Assembly (NCBI GenBank): GCA_041180785.1
Contig: JBEGQV010000013.1
Span: 1 to 5,488, forward strand
Source: Sandaracinomonas sp041180785
GTDB taxonomy: Bacteria > Bacteroidota > Bacteroidia > Cytophagales > Spirosomataceae
Length of the DNA: 5,488 nucleotides
Direction of reading: 5' to 3'
Shown here: piece by piece, positions 1 to 5,488 of the stretch
How positions within the stretch are numbered: position 1 is the first letter of the stretch
Layout: every line of letters begins with the position of its first letter
Program-made: the position numbers and the translations under genes
Notes under the pieces: generated by a model
Told to the model about the DNA's origin: nothing
What the model saw: the letters and a program-made list of their open reading frames with translations, nothing else
The model's database searches: none

Positions 1-537
1 AATACGTATGAAGTGTTTTGGACTTCAGATTTTGATTCATTTATGCATAAAATGAAAAAGCAACATGATAAATTCTGGACACCAGAACGAATGCAAAAAG
101 CAAAAAAATTAAATTTGGATCAGAATCAAGTAGGAACTTTGGCCTCTATCGTAGAAGGCGAAAGTAAAAAATCAGATGAGCAGTCAAGAATTGCTGGGGT
201 CTATTGGAATCGATTACAACAACAAATGCCCTTACAAGCAGACCCTACTGTAGTGTTTGCTTGGAAAGATTTTACAATTAAAAGAGTAACAGGAAAATAT
301 ACAAACATTAATTCTCCTTACAATACTTACCGTGTAATTGGATTACCGCCTGGACCAATTTCTATCCCGAATCCACAAGTAATTGATAAGGTATTACATT
401 TAGAAAAACATCATTATTTATACTTCTGTGCCAAGGAAGATTTTTCAGGATATCATTCATTTGCAGTTGATTATGCTTCACATTTGAAAAATGCCGCTGC
501 CTATCAAAAAGCTTTAGATCAAAACCATATTCAATAA
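1..537 (+). CDS. mltG: Endolytic murein transglycosylase MltG, C-terminal part (5' end outside window)
   Basis: MltG is an inner-membrane-anchored lytic transglycosylase that cuts nascent glycan strands in the periplasm and so sets their length. The reading frame is open from base 1 (NTYEVFW is read before the first GTG at 13), so the gene enters from the left and about 178 codons are seen, roughly half of a usual MltG. Numbering from base 1, the YceG-domain signature LASIVEGES is at 47-55; E52 aligns with the catalytic glutamate of E. coli MltG (E218). It is followed by IAGVYWNRL, LQADPTVV, SPYNTY and GLPPGPI, then a C-terminal CAKEDFSGYH stretch typical of Bacteroidota homologues. The missing part should hold the membrane anchor and LysM-like subdomain. 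The stop TAA shares one base with the start of the thioesterase gene (TAATG), which suggests co-transcription and coupled translation. Family assignment is secure. Confidence 0.95.
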   Translation, partial: NTYEVFWTSDFDSFMHKMKKQHDKFWTPERMQKAKKLNLDQNQVGTLASIVEGESKKSDEQSRIAGVYWNRLQQQMPLQADPTVVFAWKDFTIKRVTGKYTNINSPYNTYRVIGLPPGPISIPNPQVIDKVLHLEKHHYLYFCAKEDFSGYHSFAVDYASHLKNAAAYQKALDQNHIQ

Positions 538-944
538 TGTTAGCCTTTGAAATTCAATATCGCGTTTGTTATGCCGATACAGATAAAATGGGTTTTATGT
601 ATTATGGAAATTATGCGCGATTGTATGAAATTGCCCGTGTGGAGATGCTTCGTAGTTTAGGTGTATCTTACAAAGCTTTAGAAGATGCTGGCATTGGTTT
701 ACCTGTTTATGAAAATTATTCAAAATATCATCAACCAGCAAAATATGACGATTTATTGACAATTAAATGCCAAATCAAACAAATGCCATCAGTTCGGATA
801 ACATTTGATTATTCAATATTCAATGAGTCAGTGGATTTAATTCATGAAGGAAAAACAACGCTTGTTTTTATGAATATGGAATTACAAAAAGTCATTAAGG
901 TTCCTTCTGAAATATTAAAGGCTATCGAAAACAACTTGGAATGA
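537..944 (+). CDS. ybgC: YbgC/4HBT-family acyl-CoA thioesterase
   Basis: This is a small cytoplasmic hot-dog-fold thioesterase that hydrolyses acyl-CoA or acyl-ACP thioesters. At 135 residues it is complete and of the usual length. The 4HBT active-site stretch is near the N-terminus: YADTDKMG at 12-19 followed by YYGNYARLYEIAR. D16, the second Asp of DTD, aligns with the catalytic Asp of Pseudomonas 4-hydroxybenzoyl-CoA thioesterase (D17) and YbgC (D18). The ATG at 537 overlaps the mltG stop by one base, and the TGA overlaps the next start by four (ATGA), so it sits inside an operon. No Shine-Dalgarno motif precedes it. In Proteobacteria ybgC is next to tol-pal and linked to phospholipid metabolism; no tol gene is seen here, so that role should not be carried over. 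The fold and class are well supported, but the acyl substrate is unknown. Confidence 0.9.
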   Translation: MLAFEIQYRVCYADTDKMGFMYYGNYARLYEIARVEMLRSLGVSYKALEDAGIGLPVYENYSKYHQPAKYDDLLTIKCQIKQMPSVRITFDYSIFNESVDLIHEGKTTLVFMNMELQKVIKVPSEILKAIENNLE

Positions 945-1879
945 AAAGGAAAAAATTACTTCATGAATTCAAATTGTTTTGGAAGGAATTAGAAGAACAT
1001 TATATTTTCTTTCGAATTGTGCGCATTCTTTATAGTAAACTATTTTTAATTGATATCGATGTTCGTGCGGCGGCTGTTGCTTATAATTTTACTCTAGCAG
1101 TATTTCCAACAATCATCTTTTTATTTTCATTATTACCTTACTTACCTATAGAACACTTTGATCAAAAGGTAATTGGATTTTTGAAATCAACGGTGCCACC
1201 TAATTTGCGTGGGGATATGATTTCTTTGGTTTTAGAAATTATTACCCAAAAAAGGGGTGGAGTACTTTCATTTGGTTTTATTTTGGCTTTATATGCCAGT
1301 ACGAGTGGAATTATGGCACTTATAAAATCATTTAATCTAACTTACCGAACAAATGAGAATAGAGGTTGGATCAAAGAACGTATCATTGCCATTGGTCTAA
1401 ACTTTTTGTTAACCTTTGTTCTTATTATCGCTATTTTAGTATTTATTGTGGGTAATTTTATTGTAAAATATTTGGCGTCAAAACATATTATTGATTTTGA
1501 TTTCACCTATTATTTACTGACATCCATTACGTATTTCGTTACTTTTTCTGTCTTCTTTTTTACAATATCTATCATTTATTATTACGCTCCGGCAATTCAT
1601 AAACGTTGGAAATTTTTTAATACAGGTTCAATAACAGCATCCATTTTGACCATTTTAGTAACTAATTTATTCTCTTATTATTTAGTAAATTTTGCTACTT
1701 ATCATAAAGTATATGGATCCATCGGTTCATTAATTGCATTGATGGCCTGGTTATATTTTGTTGCGTTGATTTTAATCGTAGGATTTGAAATTAATGCAAG
1801 TATTGATCAGGTGAAGGAAGAGGATAAAGAAGATGTTTTATTAGATGAATATTTTCAAAATAGAACATGGAAATCATAA
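941..1879 (+). CDS. yihY: YihY/BrkB-family inner-membrane protein
   Basis: This is a complete 312-residue polytopic membrane protein of the YihY/BrkB family (once misannotated as ribonuclease BN), whose molecular function is not established. Six hydrophobic segments fit the family pattern: about 43-69, 107-127, 148-175, 190-215, 228-250 and 259-285. Family landmarks are AAAVAYNFTLAVFPT in segment 1, YASTSGIMAL in segment 2, YYYAPA at 213-218, and the diagnostic VYGSIGSLIALMAWLY near the C-terminus, followed by GFEINA. A short basic N-terminus (MKRKKLL) and an acidic C-terminal tail (about 290-303) are probably cytoplasmic. The start overlaps the thioesterase stop as ATGA, and the end overlaps the yciO start by 13 bases, so it is central to the operon. 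Neighbouring mltG fits an envelope role, but that is only inference. The family call is secure. Confidence 0.92.
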   Translation: MKRKKLLHEFKLFWKELEEHYIFFRIVRILYSKLFLIDIDVRAAAVAYNFTLAVFPTIIFLFSLLPYLPIEHFDQKVIGFLKSTVPPNLRGDMISLVLEIITQKRGGVLSFGFILALYASTSGIMALIKSFNLTYRTNENRGWIKERIIAIGLNFLLTFVLIIAILVFIVGNFIVKYLASKHIIDFDFTYYLLTSITYFVTFSVFFFTISIIYYYAPAIHKRWKFFNTGSITASILTILVTNLFSYYLVNFATYHKVYGSIGSLIALMAWLYFVALILIVGFEINASIDQVKEEDKEDVLLDEYFQNRTWKS

Positions 1880-2487
1880 AAATTTACGAGAAAAATAATC
1901 GGGAAGAGGTCTTTCAAAAAATTGTTGGGGCATTGGAAAATAATGCGGTCATTATTTACCCAACTGATACAATGTATGCAGTAGGTTGTTCGATCAAATC
2001 TGTGGCTGGTGTGAATCGAATTTGCGAATTAAAAAATGTCAAAGCTAATAAAAATAGATTTGCCTTTATTTGTCCAGATTTAAGTAATATTTCACATTAT
2101 GCAAAGGTTTCAAACCTTGCCTTTAAAATATTAAAAAAGTATTTACCTGGGCCATATACGTTTATCCTGCCTGCCAGTTCTGAGGTTCCAAATATATTAG
2201 TTCAAGGAAAAAAAACGGTAGGTGTTCGTATACCTGATTATCAACCAATATTAGATATTGTAGAACGATTAGGTGTTCCTTTGTTAACTACCACATTGCC
2301 ATATGAAAATATTGATATTGAATATTTTACCGATCCTGAATTGATTGCTGAAAAATATGGTCATCAGGTTGATTACCTTCTTGATGGTGGAATTGGGGGC
2401 TTTCAGCCTTCTTCGGTAATTGAAATTGAAGAGGATGAATTTAATGTTATTCGAGAAGGCAGTGGGGATTGCACTGAATTTTTTTAA
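1867..2487 (+). CDS. yciO: YciO-type YrdC/Sua5-domain protein (threonylcarbamoyl-AMP synthase-like)
   Basis: This is a complete 206-residue single-domain YrdC-fold protein, the same length as E. coli YciO as I recall it and colinear with it. Matching landmarks are VIIYPTDTMYAVGC at 28-41, RICELKNVK at 51-59, FAFICPDLS at 65-73, PGPYTFIL at 94-101, TVGVRIP at 117-123, VDYLLDGG at 168-175 and VIREGSGD at 194-201. Relatives TsaC/Sua5 make threonylcarbamoyl-AMP from threonine, bicarbonate and ATP for tRNA t6A. YciO is a divergent paralogue: here, where TsaC/Sua5 has a Ser-Ala-Asn motif, this protein reads TTTLPY (141-146), so full TsaC activity should not be assumed. The ATG at 1867 is forced, because an in-frame TAG lies one codon upstream (1861-1863). 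It overlaps yihY by 13 bases and has no Shine-Dalgarno motif. Its stop overlaps the convergent acyltransferase stop. Subfamily assignment is good; the reaction is uncertain. Confidence 0.88.
   Translation: MEIIKIYEKNNREEVFQKIVGALENNAVIIYPTDTMYAVGCSIKSVAGVNRICELKNVKANKNRFAFICPDLSNISHYAKVSNLAFKILKKYLPGPYTFILPASSEVPNILVQGKKTVGVRIPDYQPILDIVERLGVPLLTTTLPYENIDIEYFTDPELIAEKYGHQVDYLLDGGIGGFQPSSVIEIEEDEFNVIREGSGDCTEFF
2460..2485 (+). terminator. Possible intrinsic terminator inside the end of yciO
   Basis: A perfect 5-bp inverted repeat, CAGTG (2460-2464) and CACTG (2472-2476), encloses a 7-base loop. Two A's then lead into seven T's (2479-2485) that run into the yciO stop codon. The position is right for ending the four-gene plus-strand transcript just before the opposing acyltransferase gene, and there is no non-coding space for a terminator elsewhere. 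The stem is short and the loop large, so folding would be weak, and the codons here (GSGDCTEFF) are also under protein constraint. On the minus strand the same hairpin is not followed by T's, so it would act in one direction only. Confidence 0.35.
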
Positions 2488-3356
2488 TCCCACTTTATAT
2501 TCAATTTTTCAGGCCGAGCATGTTTCCATCTGCGGTGCGACCATAAATATTGTTCCGGATACTTATTAACAGAATCTTCTAATTTTTTTGCAAATCGTTG
2601 AATGATTTCTCCTTTCGGAATTTTTTCAAAAGGTAAATCTGCTAATAATTCATATTTCATTTCATAATAACCACGTTTTTTGCGGATTAATTCAACATAA
2701 AATACAGGGTATTGATATTCTCTAGCAAATCTTTCAACACCTGTGAAAAAGGCTGTATCTTGGTTTAAAAAAGATGTCCAAAAGGCACTGTCTGGTTTTT
2801 GTGGTGCTTGATCAGATAATAAACATACAGCTCGCGGAATGGATCTTCTGTCTCTAGTTAAAATAACAGATTCTCTTTTTTCTAGTAAATGTATACCAGC
2901 AAATTTTGTTCGAACATCATAGGTAAATTGGTTGAATGCTTTATTGCTTAATTTTTGATAAATAATATCATTTGTATAGTTCGTAAAGGCTAATCGGTGG
3001 ATCGCCCATTCCCAATTTCCCTGATGTCCTGCTACTAAAATAACGGGTTGTTGTAAGTTTAATTTTTTCTGTACTTCTTCATCTCCAATAATTGTTACTC
3101 GTTTTAAAATTTGAGCTTTTGTAATGGTATATCCTTTTACAAACTCAATAAAAATATCAGCAAAATAGCCATAGAAATTATTTCTAAGGATTTTAATTTC
3201 ACTTTCGGTTTTATCAGGGAAGCTATTTCGTAAATTTGATTCAATAACTTTTTTGCGATAATTAAACAAATGGCATAAGATGAATTTTGCAAAATTTGAA
3301 ATTAAATATAATACCGACAACGGGAGTTGACTTAAAATTTTAATCAATACAATCAT
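2484..3356 (-). CDS. LpxL/HtrB-family lysophospholipid (lipid A) acyltransferase
   Basis: This is a complete 290-residue membrane-associated acyltransferase of the LpxL/LpxM/HtrB family, which adds secondary acyl chains to lipid A precursors at the cytoplasmic face of the inner membrane. An N-terminal hydrophobic segment (about 5-30) is the membrane anchor, followed by YRKKVIESNLRNSFP. The catalytic HX4E motif is GHQGNWE, with H111 and E116. Further family blocks are LLSDQAP at 179-185, FFTGVERFAREY at 203-214 and PEQYLWSHRRWK at 267-278. The start is fixed, because a TAG codon lies directly upstream of the ATG in frame. It is transcribed opposite to its left neighbours, and its stop shares TTAA with yciO. 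It is divergent from wbqC across 53 bases. Other roles for this family, such as ornithine-lipid or phospholipid acylation, cannot be excluded, so no lpxL symbol is assigned. Confidence 0.92.
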   Translation of the reverse strand: MIVLIKILSQLPLSVLYLISNFAKFILCHLFNYRKKVIESNLRNSFPDKTESEIKILRNNFYGYFADIFIEFVKGYTITKAQILKRVTIIGDEEVQKKLNLQQPVILVAGHQGNWEWAIHRLAFTNYTNDIIYQKLSNKAFNQFTYDVRTKFAGIHLLEKRESVILTRDRRSIPRAVCLLSDQAPQKPDSAFWTSFLNQDTAFFTGVERFAREYQYPVFYVELIRKKRGYYEMKYELLADLPFEKIPKGEIIQRFAKKLEDSVNKYPEQYLWSHRRWKHARPEKLNIKWD

Positions 3357-3385
3357 CTAATTTGTTTTTAATTATAGTAGAATTA

Positions 3386-3416
3386 CAAATATCCACTTTA
3401 TTTTTGTGAATGCATA
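3386..3416 (-). promoter_or_regulatory. Candidate Bacteroidota-type promoter for the acyltransferase gene
   Basis: Read on the minus strand, TATG (3416-3413) and GATATTTG (3393-3386) are separated by exactly 19 bases. They match the Bacteroidota -33/-7 consensus TTTG-N19-TAnnTTTG at all but one base in each element. Transcription would begin near 3379-3383, giving a leader of roughly 25 bases before the ATG at 3356. The -33 element lies inside the first codons of wbqC. Such AT-rich matches arise by chance fairly often. Confidence 0.35.
3399..3406 (+). promoter_or_regulatory. Candidate -7 element (TAnnTTTG) directly before wbqC
   Basis: TATTTTTG is a perfect match to the Bacteroidota -7 consensus and ends three bases before the wbqC ATG, so transcription would begin at or next to the A of that ATG. 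No TTTG is found at the expected 19-base distance upstream (3376-3379 reads AGTA), so this is only half a promoter. It competes for space with the divergent candidate at 3386-3416. Confidence 0.22.
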
Positions 3417-4015
3417 TTGAAATTCATTATTTACCAAGTATTCAGTACATCTCTTTGTTGTTAAAGCAGGAAAAAGTTTGTTTTGAAGTCTTTGAAAATT
3501 ACCCTAAACAAACCTACCGAAATAGGGCAAAGATATTAACTTCAAATGGAGTAGAAAATATAATTGTACCCACTATGCATCAATCGGGTCATAAAATATT
3601 TACAAAAGATGTTCGTATCGATTATTCGCAAAATTGGCAGAAGCAACATCTGGGAGCCTTACAAGCAGCTTATGGGAAATCCGCTTTTTATGAATATTTT
3701 ATGCCTTTATTTTTGGAAGTGTATCAAAAAAAATCAAAATTTTTGTTAGATTTAAATATTGATCTTTTATTGACAATTTTTAAAATAGTAGGTAAAAGAG
3801 TTGATTTTTGCTATTCTGATACCTTTGAATCGGATGGAGCCAATTGGTTCAATCGGATAACACCTAAAAAAGAGCTAATAGTTAAGCATATATTTAACTA
3901 TCGACAGTGTTTTGGCACAGAATTTGTAGGTGATTTATCCGTTATCGATTTGTTAATGAATGAAGGAAGGGATGCAGTTTCAATTTTATCAAGAATTGAA
4001 TTTGAACATTTTTAG
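3410..4015 (+). CDS. wbqC: WbqC-family protein
   Basis: This is a complete 201-residue member of the WbqC-like family, first named from O-antigen gene clusters; its biochemical role is unproven. Family blocks are an N-terminal YLPSIQYISLL (7-17), PKQTYRNRAKILTSNGVE (32-49) followed by IIVP, DYSQNWQKQHLGALQAAYGK (71-90) with FYEYF after it, and SVIDLLMNEG (177-186). No signal peptide or membrane segment is evident, so it is probably cytoplasmic. The start is fixed: TGA at 3407-3409 lies directly upstream of the ATG in the same frame, and the first conserved block begins at residue 7. No Shine-Dalgarno motif precedes it. It is divergent from the lipid A acyltransferase gene and lies 35 bases before clpC. 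The acyltransferase neighbour and the family's history suggest surface-glycan metabolism, but this is inference. Confidence 0.9.
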   Translation: MHIEIHYLPSIQYISLLLKQEKVCFEVFENYPKQTYRNRAKILTSNGVENIIVPTMHQSGHKIFTKDVRIDYSQNWQKQHLGALQAAYGKSAFYEYFMPLFLEVYQKKSKFLLDLNIDLLLTIFKIVGKRVDFCYSDTFESDGANWFNRITPKKELIVKHIFNYRQCFGTEFVGDLSVIDLLMNEGRDAVSILSRIEFEHF

Positions 4016-4031
4016 TAAGTCTGTTGTTTTG
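4001..4031 (+). promoter_or_regulatory. Candidate Bacteroidota-type promoter for clpC
   Basis: TTTG at 4001-4004 and TTGTTTTG at 4024-4031 are spaced by exactly 19 bases. They match TTTG-N19-TAnnTTTG at every defined base except one (T for A in the -7 element). The start site would fall near 4034-4038, leaving an A-rich leader of about 13-17 bases before the clpC ATG. The -33 element lies in the last codons of wbqC. No CIRCE-like inverted repeat (HrcA site) is visible nearby. This is the best promoter candidate in the window, but it rests on motif and spacing only. Confidence 0.45.
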
Positions 4032-4050
4032 AATAAAAATAATTAAAAAT

Positions 4051-5488
4051 ATGGAAGCCAAATTTTCCAACAAAGTAAAAGATGTGATATCCTACGCTCG
4101 AGAAGAAGCGTTGAGATTAGGGCATGATTATATTGGGACAGAACATCTAATGTTAGGAATGATTAGAGATGGAGCAGGTCCAGGTATTAATTTATTATTG
4201 CGTACAGGTGTTTCATTGGAGCAATTAAAACAAAATATCGAAAATTCTACAGTTTCTACTAGTAAGGGTTTGGATGAGTCAAAGCAGTTGCAAAATATTC
4301 CATTGACAAAACAGGCGGAAAAAGTACTTCGATTAACGTATTTAGAAGCTAAGTATTTTAAAACTAATCTAGTTGAAACGGATCATCTTTTGATGGCTAT
4401 TTTACGTGATGAGGATAATGTGGCAACTCAAATTCTGGAAAAGTACCAAGTGTTTTATGACCAAATTAAAGAAATGGTAGAGTTTCAGTCGGAATCAAAA
4501 CCAGAATTGCCTGCTGCTTCAATGGATACTGATGATAACGAGGATGATAGTCGATTATATTCTTCCAGTGCAGGTTCAGGAAGTACCTCAACAGCTAAAG
4601 CTACGGAAAAGAGTAAAACCCCAGTATTAGATAATTTTGGTAGAGATTTAACTAAAATTGCCGAGGCAGGGAAATTAGATCCAATTGTTGGTAGAGAAAA
4701 AGAGATTGAACGTGTTGCTCAGATTTTATCTCGTCGTAAAAAGAATAATCCTATTTTAATTGGAGAACCTGGAGTAGGTAAAACAGCCATAGCCGAAGGC
4801 TTGGCATTGCGTATTGTTCAAAAGAAAGTTTCTAGAGTCCTTTTCGGAAAACGAGTAGTAACACTAGATATTGCCTCATTAGTTGCAGGTACTAAATATC
4901 GTGGACAATTTGAGGAACGAATGAAGGCGGTGATGAATGAATTAGAAAAATCGACTGATGTCATTTTATTCATTGATGAATTACATACAATAGTTGGAGC
5001 AGGTGGTGCATCTGGTTCACTCGATGCCTCTAATATGTTTAAGCCAGCTTTAGCAAGAGGAGATATTCAAGTTATTGGAGCAACTACCTTAGATGAGTAT
5101 CGTCAGTATATTGAAAAAGATGGTGCATTAGCTCGTCGCTTTCAAACGGTTATGGTGGATGCCACATCCGTTGAAGAAACCATTGAAATATTGCACAATA
5201 TCAAAGATAAATACGAAGAACATCATCATGTAAATTATACGGAGGAAGCTATTCAGGCAGCGGTAAAATTATCTGATCGATATATATCAGATCGTTTTTT
5301 GCCTGATAAAGCCATTGATGTATTGGATGAAGTAGGTGCAAGGGTTCATATTTCTAATATCCATGTACCAGAAGATATTGTTGCTTTAGAAGGACAAATT
5401 GAAATCATCAAAAAGGAAAAAAACCAAGTGGTTAAGTCCCAGAAATATGAAGAAGCAGCTCAACTAAGAGATCGAGAAAAGAAGTTGA
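4051..5488 (+). CDS. clpC: ATP-dependent Clp protease ATP-binding subunit ClpC, N-terminal part (3' end outside window)
   Basis: ClpC is a hexameric AAA+ unfoldase that feeds proteins into ClpP. The frame runs from ATG 4051 to the window edge without a stop, 479 codons or a little over half of a typical ClpC. The Clp N-domain spans about 1-145 with two repeats (from about 4 and 80). A Ser/Gly/Asp-rich linker spans about 147-188. The first ATPase domain has Walker A GEPGVGKT (238-245), pore-loop GTKYRG with Y283, Walker B FIDE (307-310), sensor stretch GATTLDEYR (343-351) and arginine-finger ARR (361-363). The final residues YEEAAQLRDREKKL (466-479) are a UVR motif in the short middle domain; this identifies ClpC rather than ClpB, which has a long coiled-coil there, or ClpA, which lacks it. 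The leader is A-rich with no Shine-Dalgarno motif. It probably has its own promoter inside wbqC. Confidence 0.96.
   Translation, partial: MEAKFSNKVKDVISYAREEALRLGHDYIGTEHLMLGMIRDGAGPGINLLLRTGVSLEQLKQNIENSTVSTSKGLDESKQLQNIPLTKQAEKVLRLTYLEAKYFKTNLVETDHLLMAILRDEDNVATQILEKYQVFYDQIKEMVEFQSESKPELPAASMDTDDNEDDSRLYSSSAGSGSTSTAKATEKSKTPVLDNFGRDLTKIAEAGKLDPIVGREKEIERVAQILSRRKKNNPILIGEPGVGKTAIAEGLALRIVQKKVSRVLFGKRVVTLDIASLVAGTKYRGQFEERMKAVMNELEKSTDVILFIDELHTIVGAGGASGSLDASNMFKPALARGDIQVIGATTLDEYRQYIEKDGALARRFQTVMVDATSVEETIEILHNIKDKYEEHHHVNYTEEAIQAAVKLSDRYISDRFLPDKAIDVLDEVGARVHISNIHVPEDIVALEGQIEIIKKEKNQVVKSQKYEEAAQLRDREKKL

Noticed and set aside
13..537. A complete 174-residue protein starting at GTG 13
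   Set aside because: The frame is open to base 1 and the codons before 13 (NTYE) continue the MltG sequence, so this GTG is internal and the gene is truncated by the window edge.
2284..2493. Minus-strand 69-codon open frame
   Set aside because: It lies antisense to the well-conserved YciO C-terminal half, shows no recognisable family, and overlaps the acyltransferase end; it is a shadow frame.
3726..3733. Run of eight A's in wbqC (another is at 2208-2215 in yciO) as a frameshift or phase-variation site
   Set aside because: Both reading frames stay intact with conserved sequence on each side, and such runs are expected in AT-rich lysine codons.
3564..3749. Plus-strand 61-codon open frame inside wbqC
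   Set aside because: It is wholly inside conserved WbqC blocks in another frame, with no supporting motif.
4016..4050. CIRCE/HrcA or other heat-shock operator before clpC
   Set aside because: No inverted repeat of that kind is visible in the 35-base gap or the adjoining wbqC end.
5484..5488. TGA at the window end as a clpC stop
   Set aside because: It is out of frame; the last full codon is TTG (5485-5487) and the UVR motif is still in progress.
1..5488. Mobile element, CRISPR array, defence system, tRNA or other novel system
   Set aside because: Nearly every base is accounted for by seven recognisable chromosomal genes; no transposase, direct repeats, spacer arrays or unexplained long non-coding stretch was found.

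Overview
This is an ordinary, gene-dense, AT-rich stretch of bacterial chromosome, most likely from the phylum Bacteroidota and probably a Cytophagales-like lineage. Three things point there. The MltG C-terminus carries the CAKEDFSGYH stretch seen in Bacteroidota homologues. The WbqC protein is of the Bacteroidota type. No start codon is preceded by a Shine-Dalgarno sequence, and the recognisable promoter-like motifs fit the Bacteroidota TTTG / TAnnTTTG pattern better than TTGACA / TATAAT. Assignment below phylum is a guess.

Layout. Bases 1-2487 (+) hold four head-to-tail genes that touch or overlap: the end of mltG (septal/lateral murein endolytic transglycosylase), a YbgC-type acyl-CoA thioesterase, a six-helix YihY/BrkB membrane protein, and a YciO-type YrdC-domain protein. 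Junction overlaps are 1, 4 and 13 bases, so they almost certainly form one transcript. A small hairpin plus T-run inside the last codons of yciO may end it. Bases 2484-3356 (-) hold a convergent LpxL/HtrB-family lipid A acyltransferase whose stop codon shares the palindrome TTAA with the yciO stop. A 53-base divergent gap (3357-3409) separates it from wbqC (+, 3410-4015). After 35 bases comes clpC (+, from 4051), the Clp AAA+ unfoldase, which runs off the right edge after 479 codons.

Function. Several genes concern the cell envelope: MltG in peptidoglycan synthesis, the LpxL homologue in lipid A acylation, YihY in the inner membrane, and WbqC, whose family is often found with polysaccharide genes. 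ClpC (proteolysis) and YciO (RNA or nucleotide chemistry) are housekeeping. Both gaps are too short to hold extra genes. No RNA gene, mobile element, CRISPR array or large repeat was seen.

I found no previously undescribed system. The points worth a second look are small regulatory details: the shared convergent stops, a possible terminator inside coding sequence, two candidate promoters that overlap in the divergent gap (one would give a leaderless wbqC mRNA), and a well-spaced candidate clpC promoter inside the end of wbqC.
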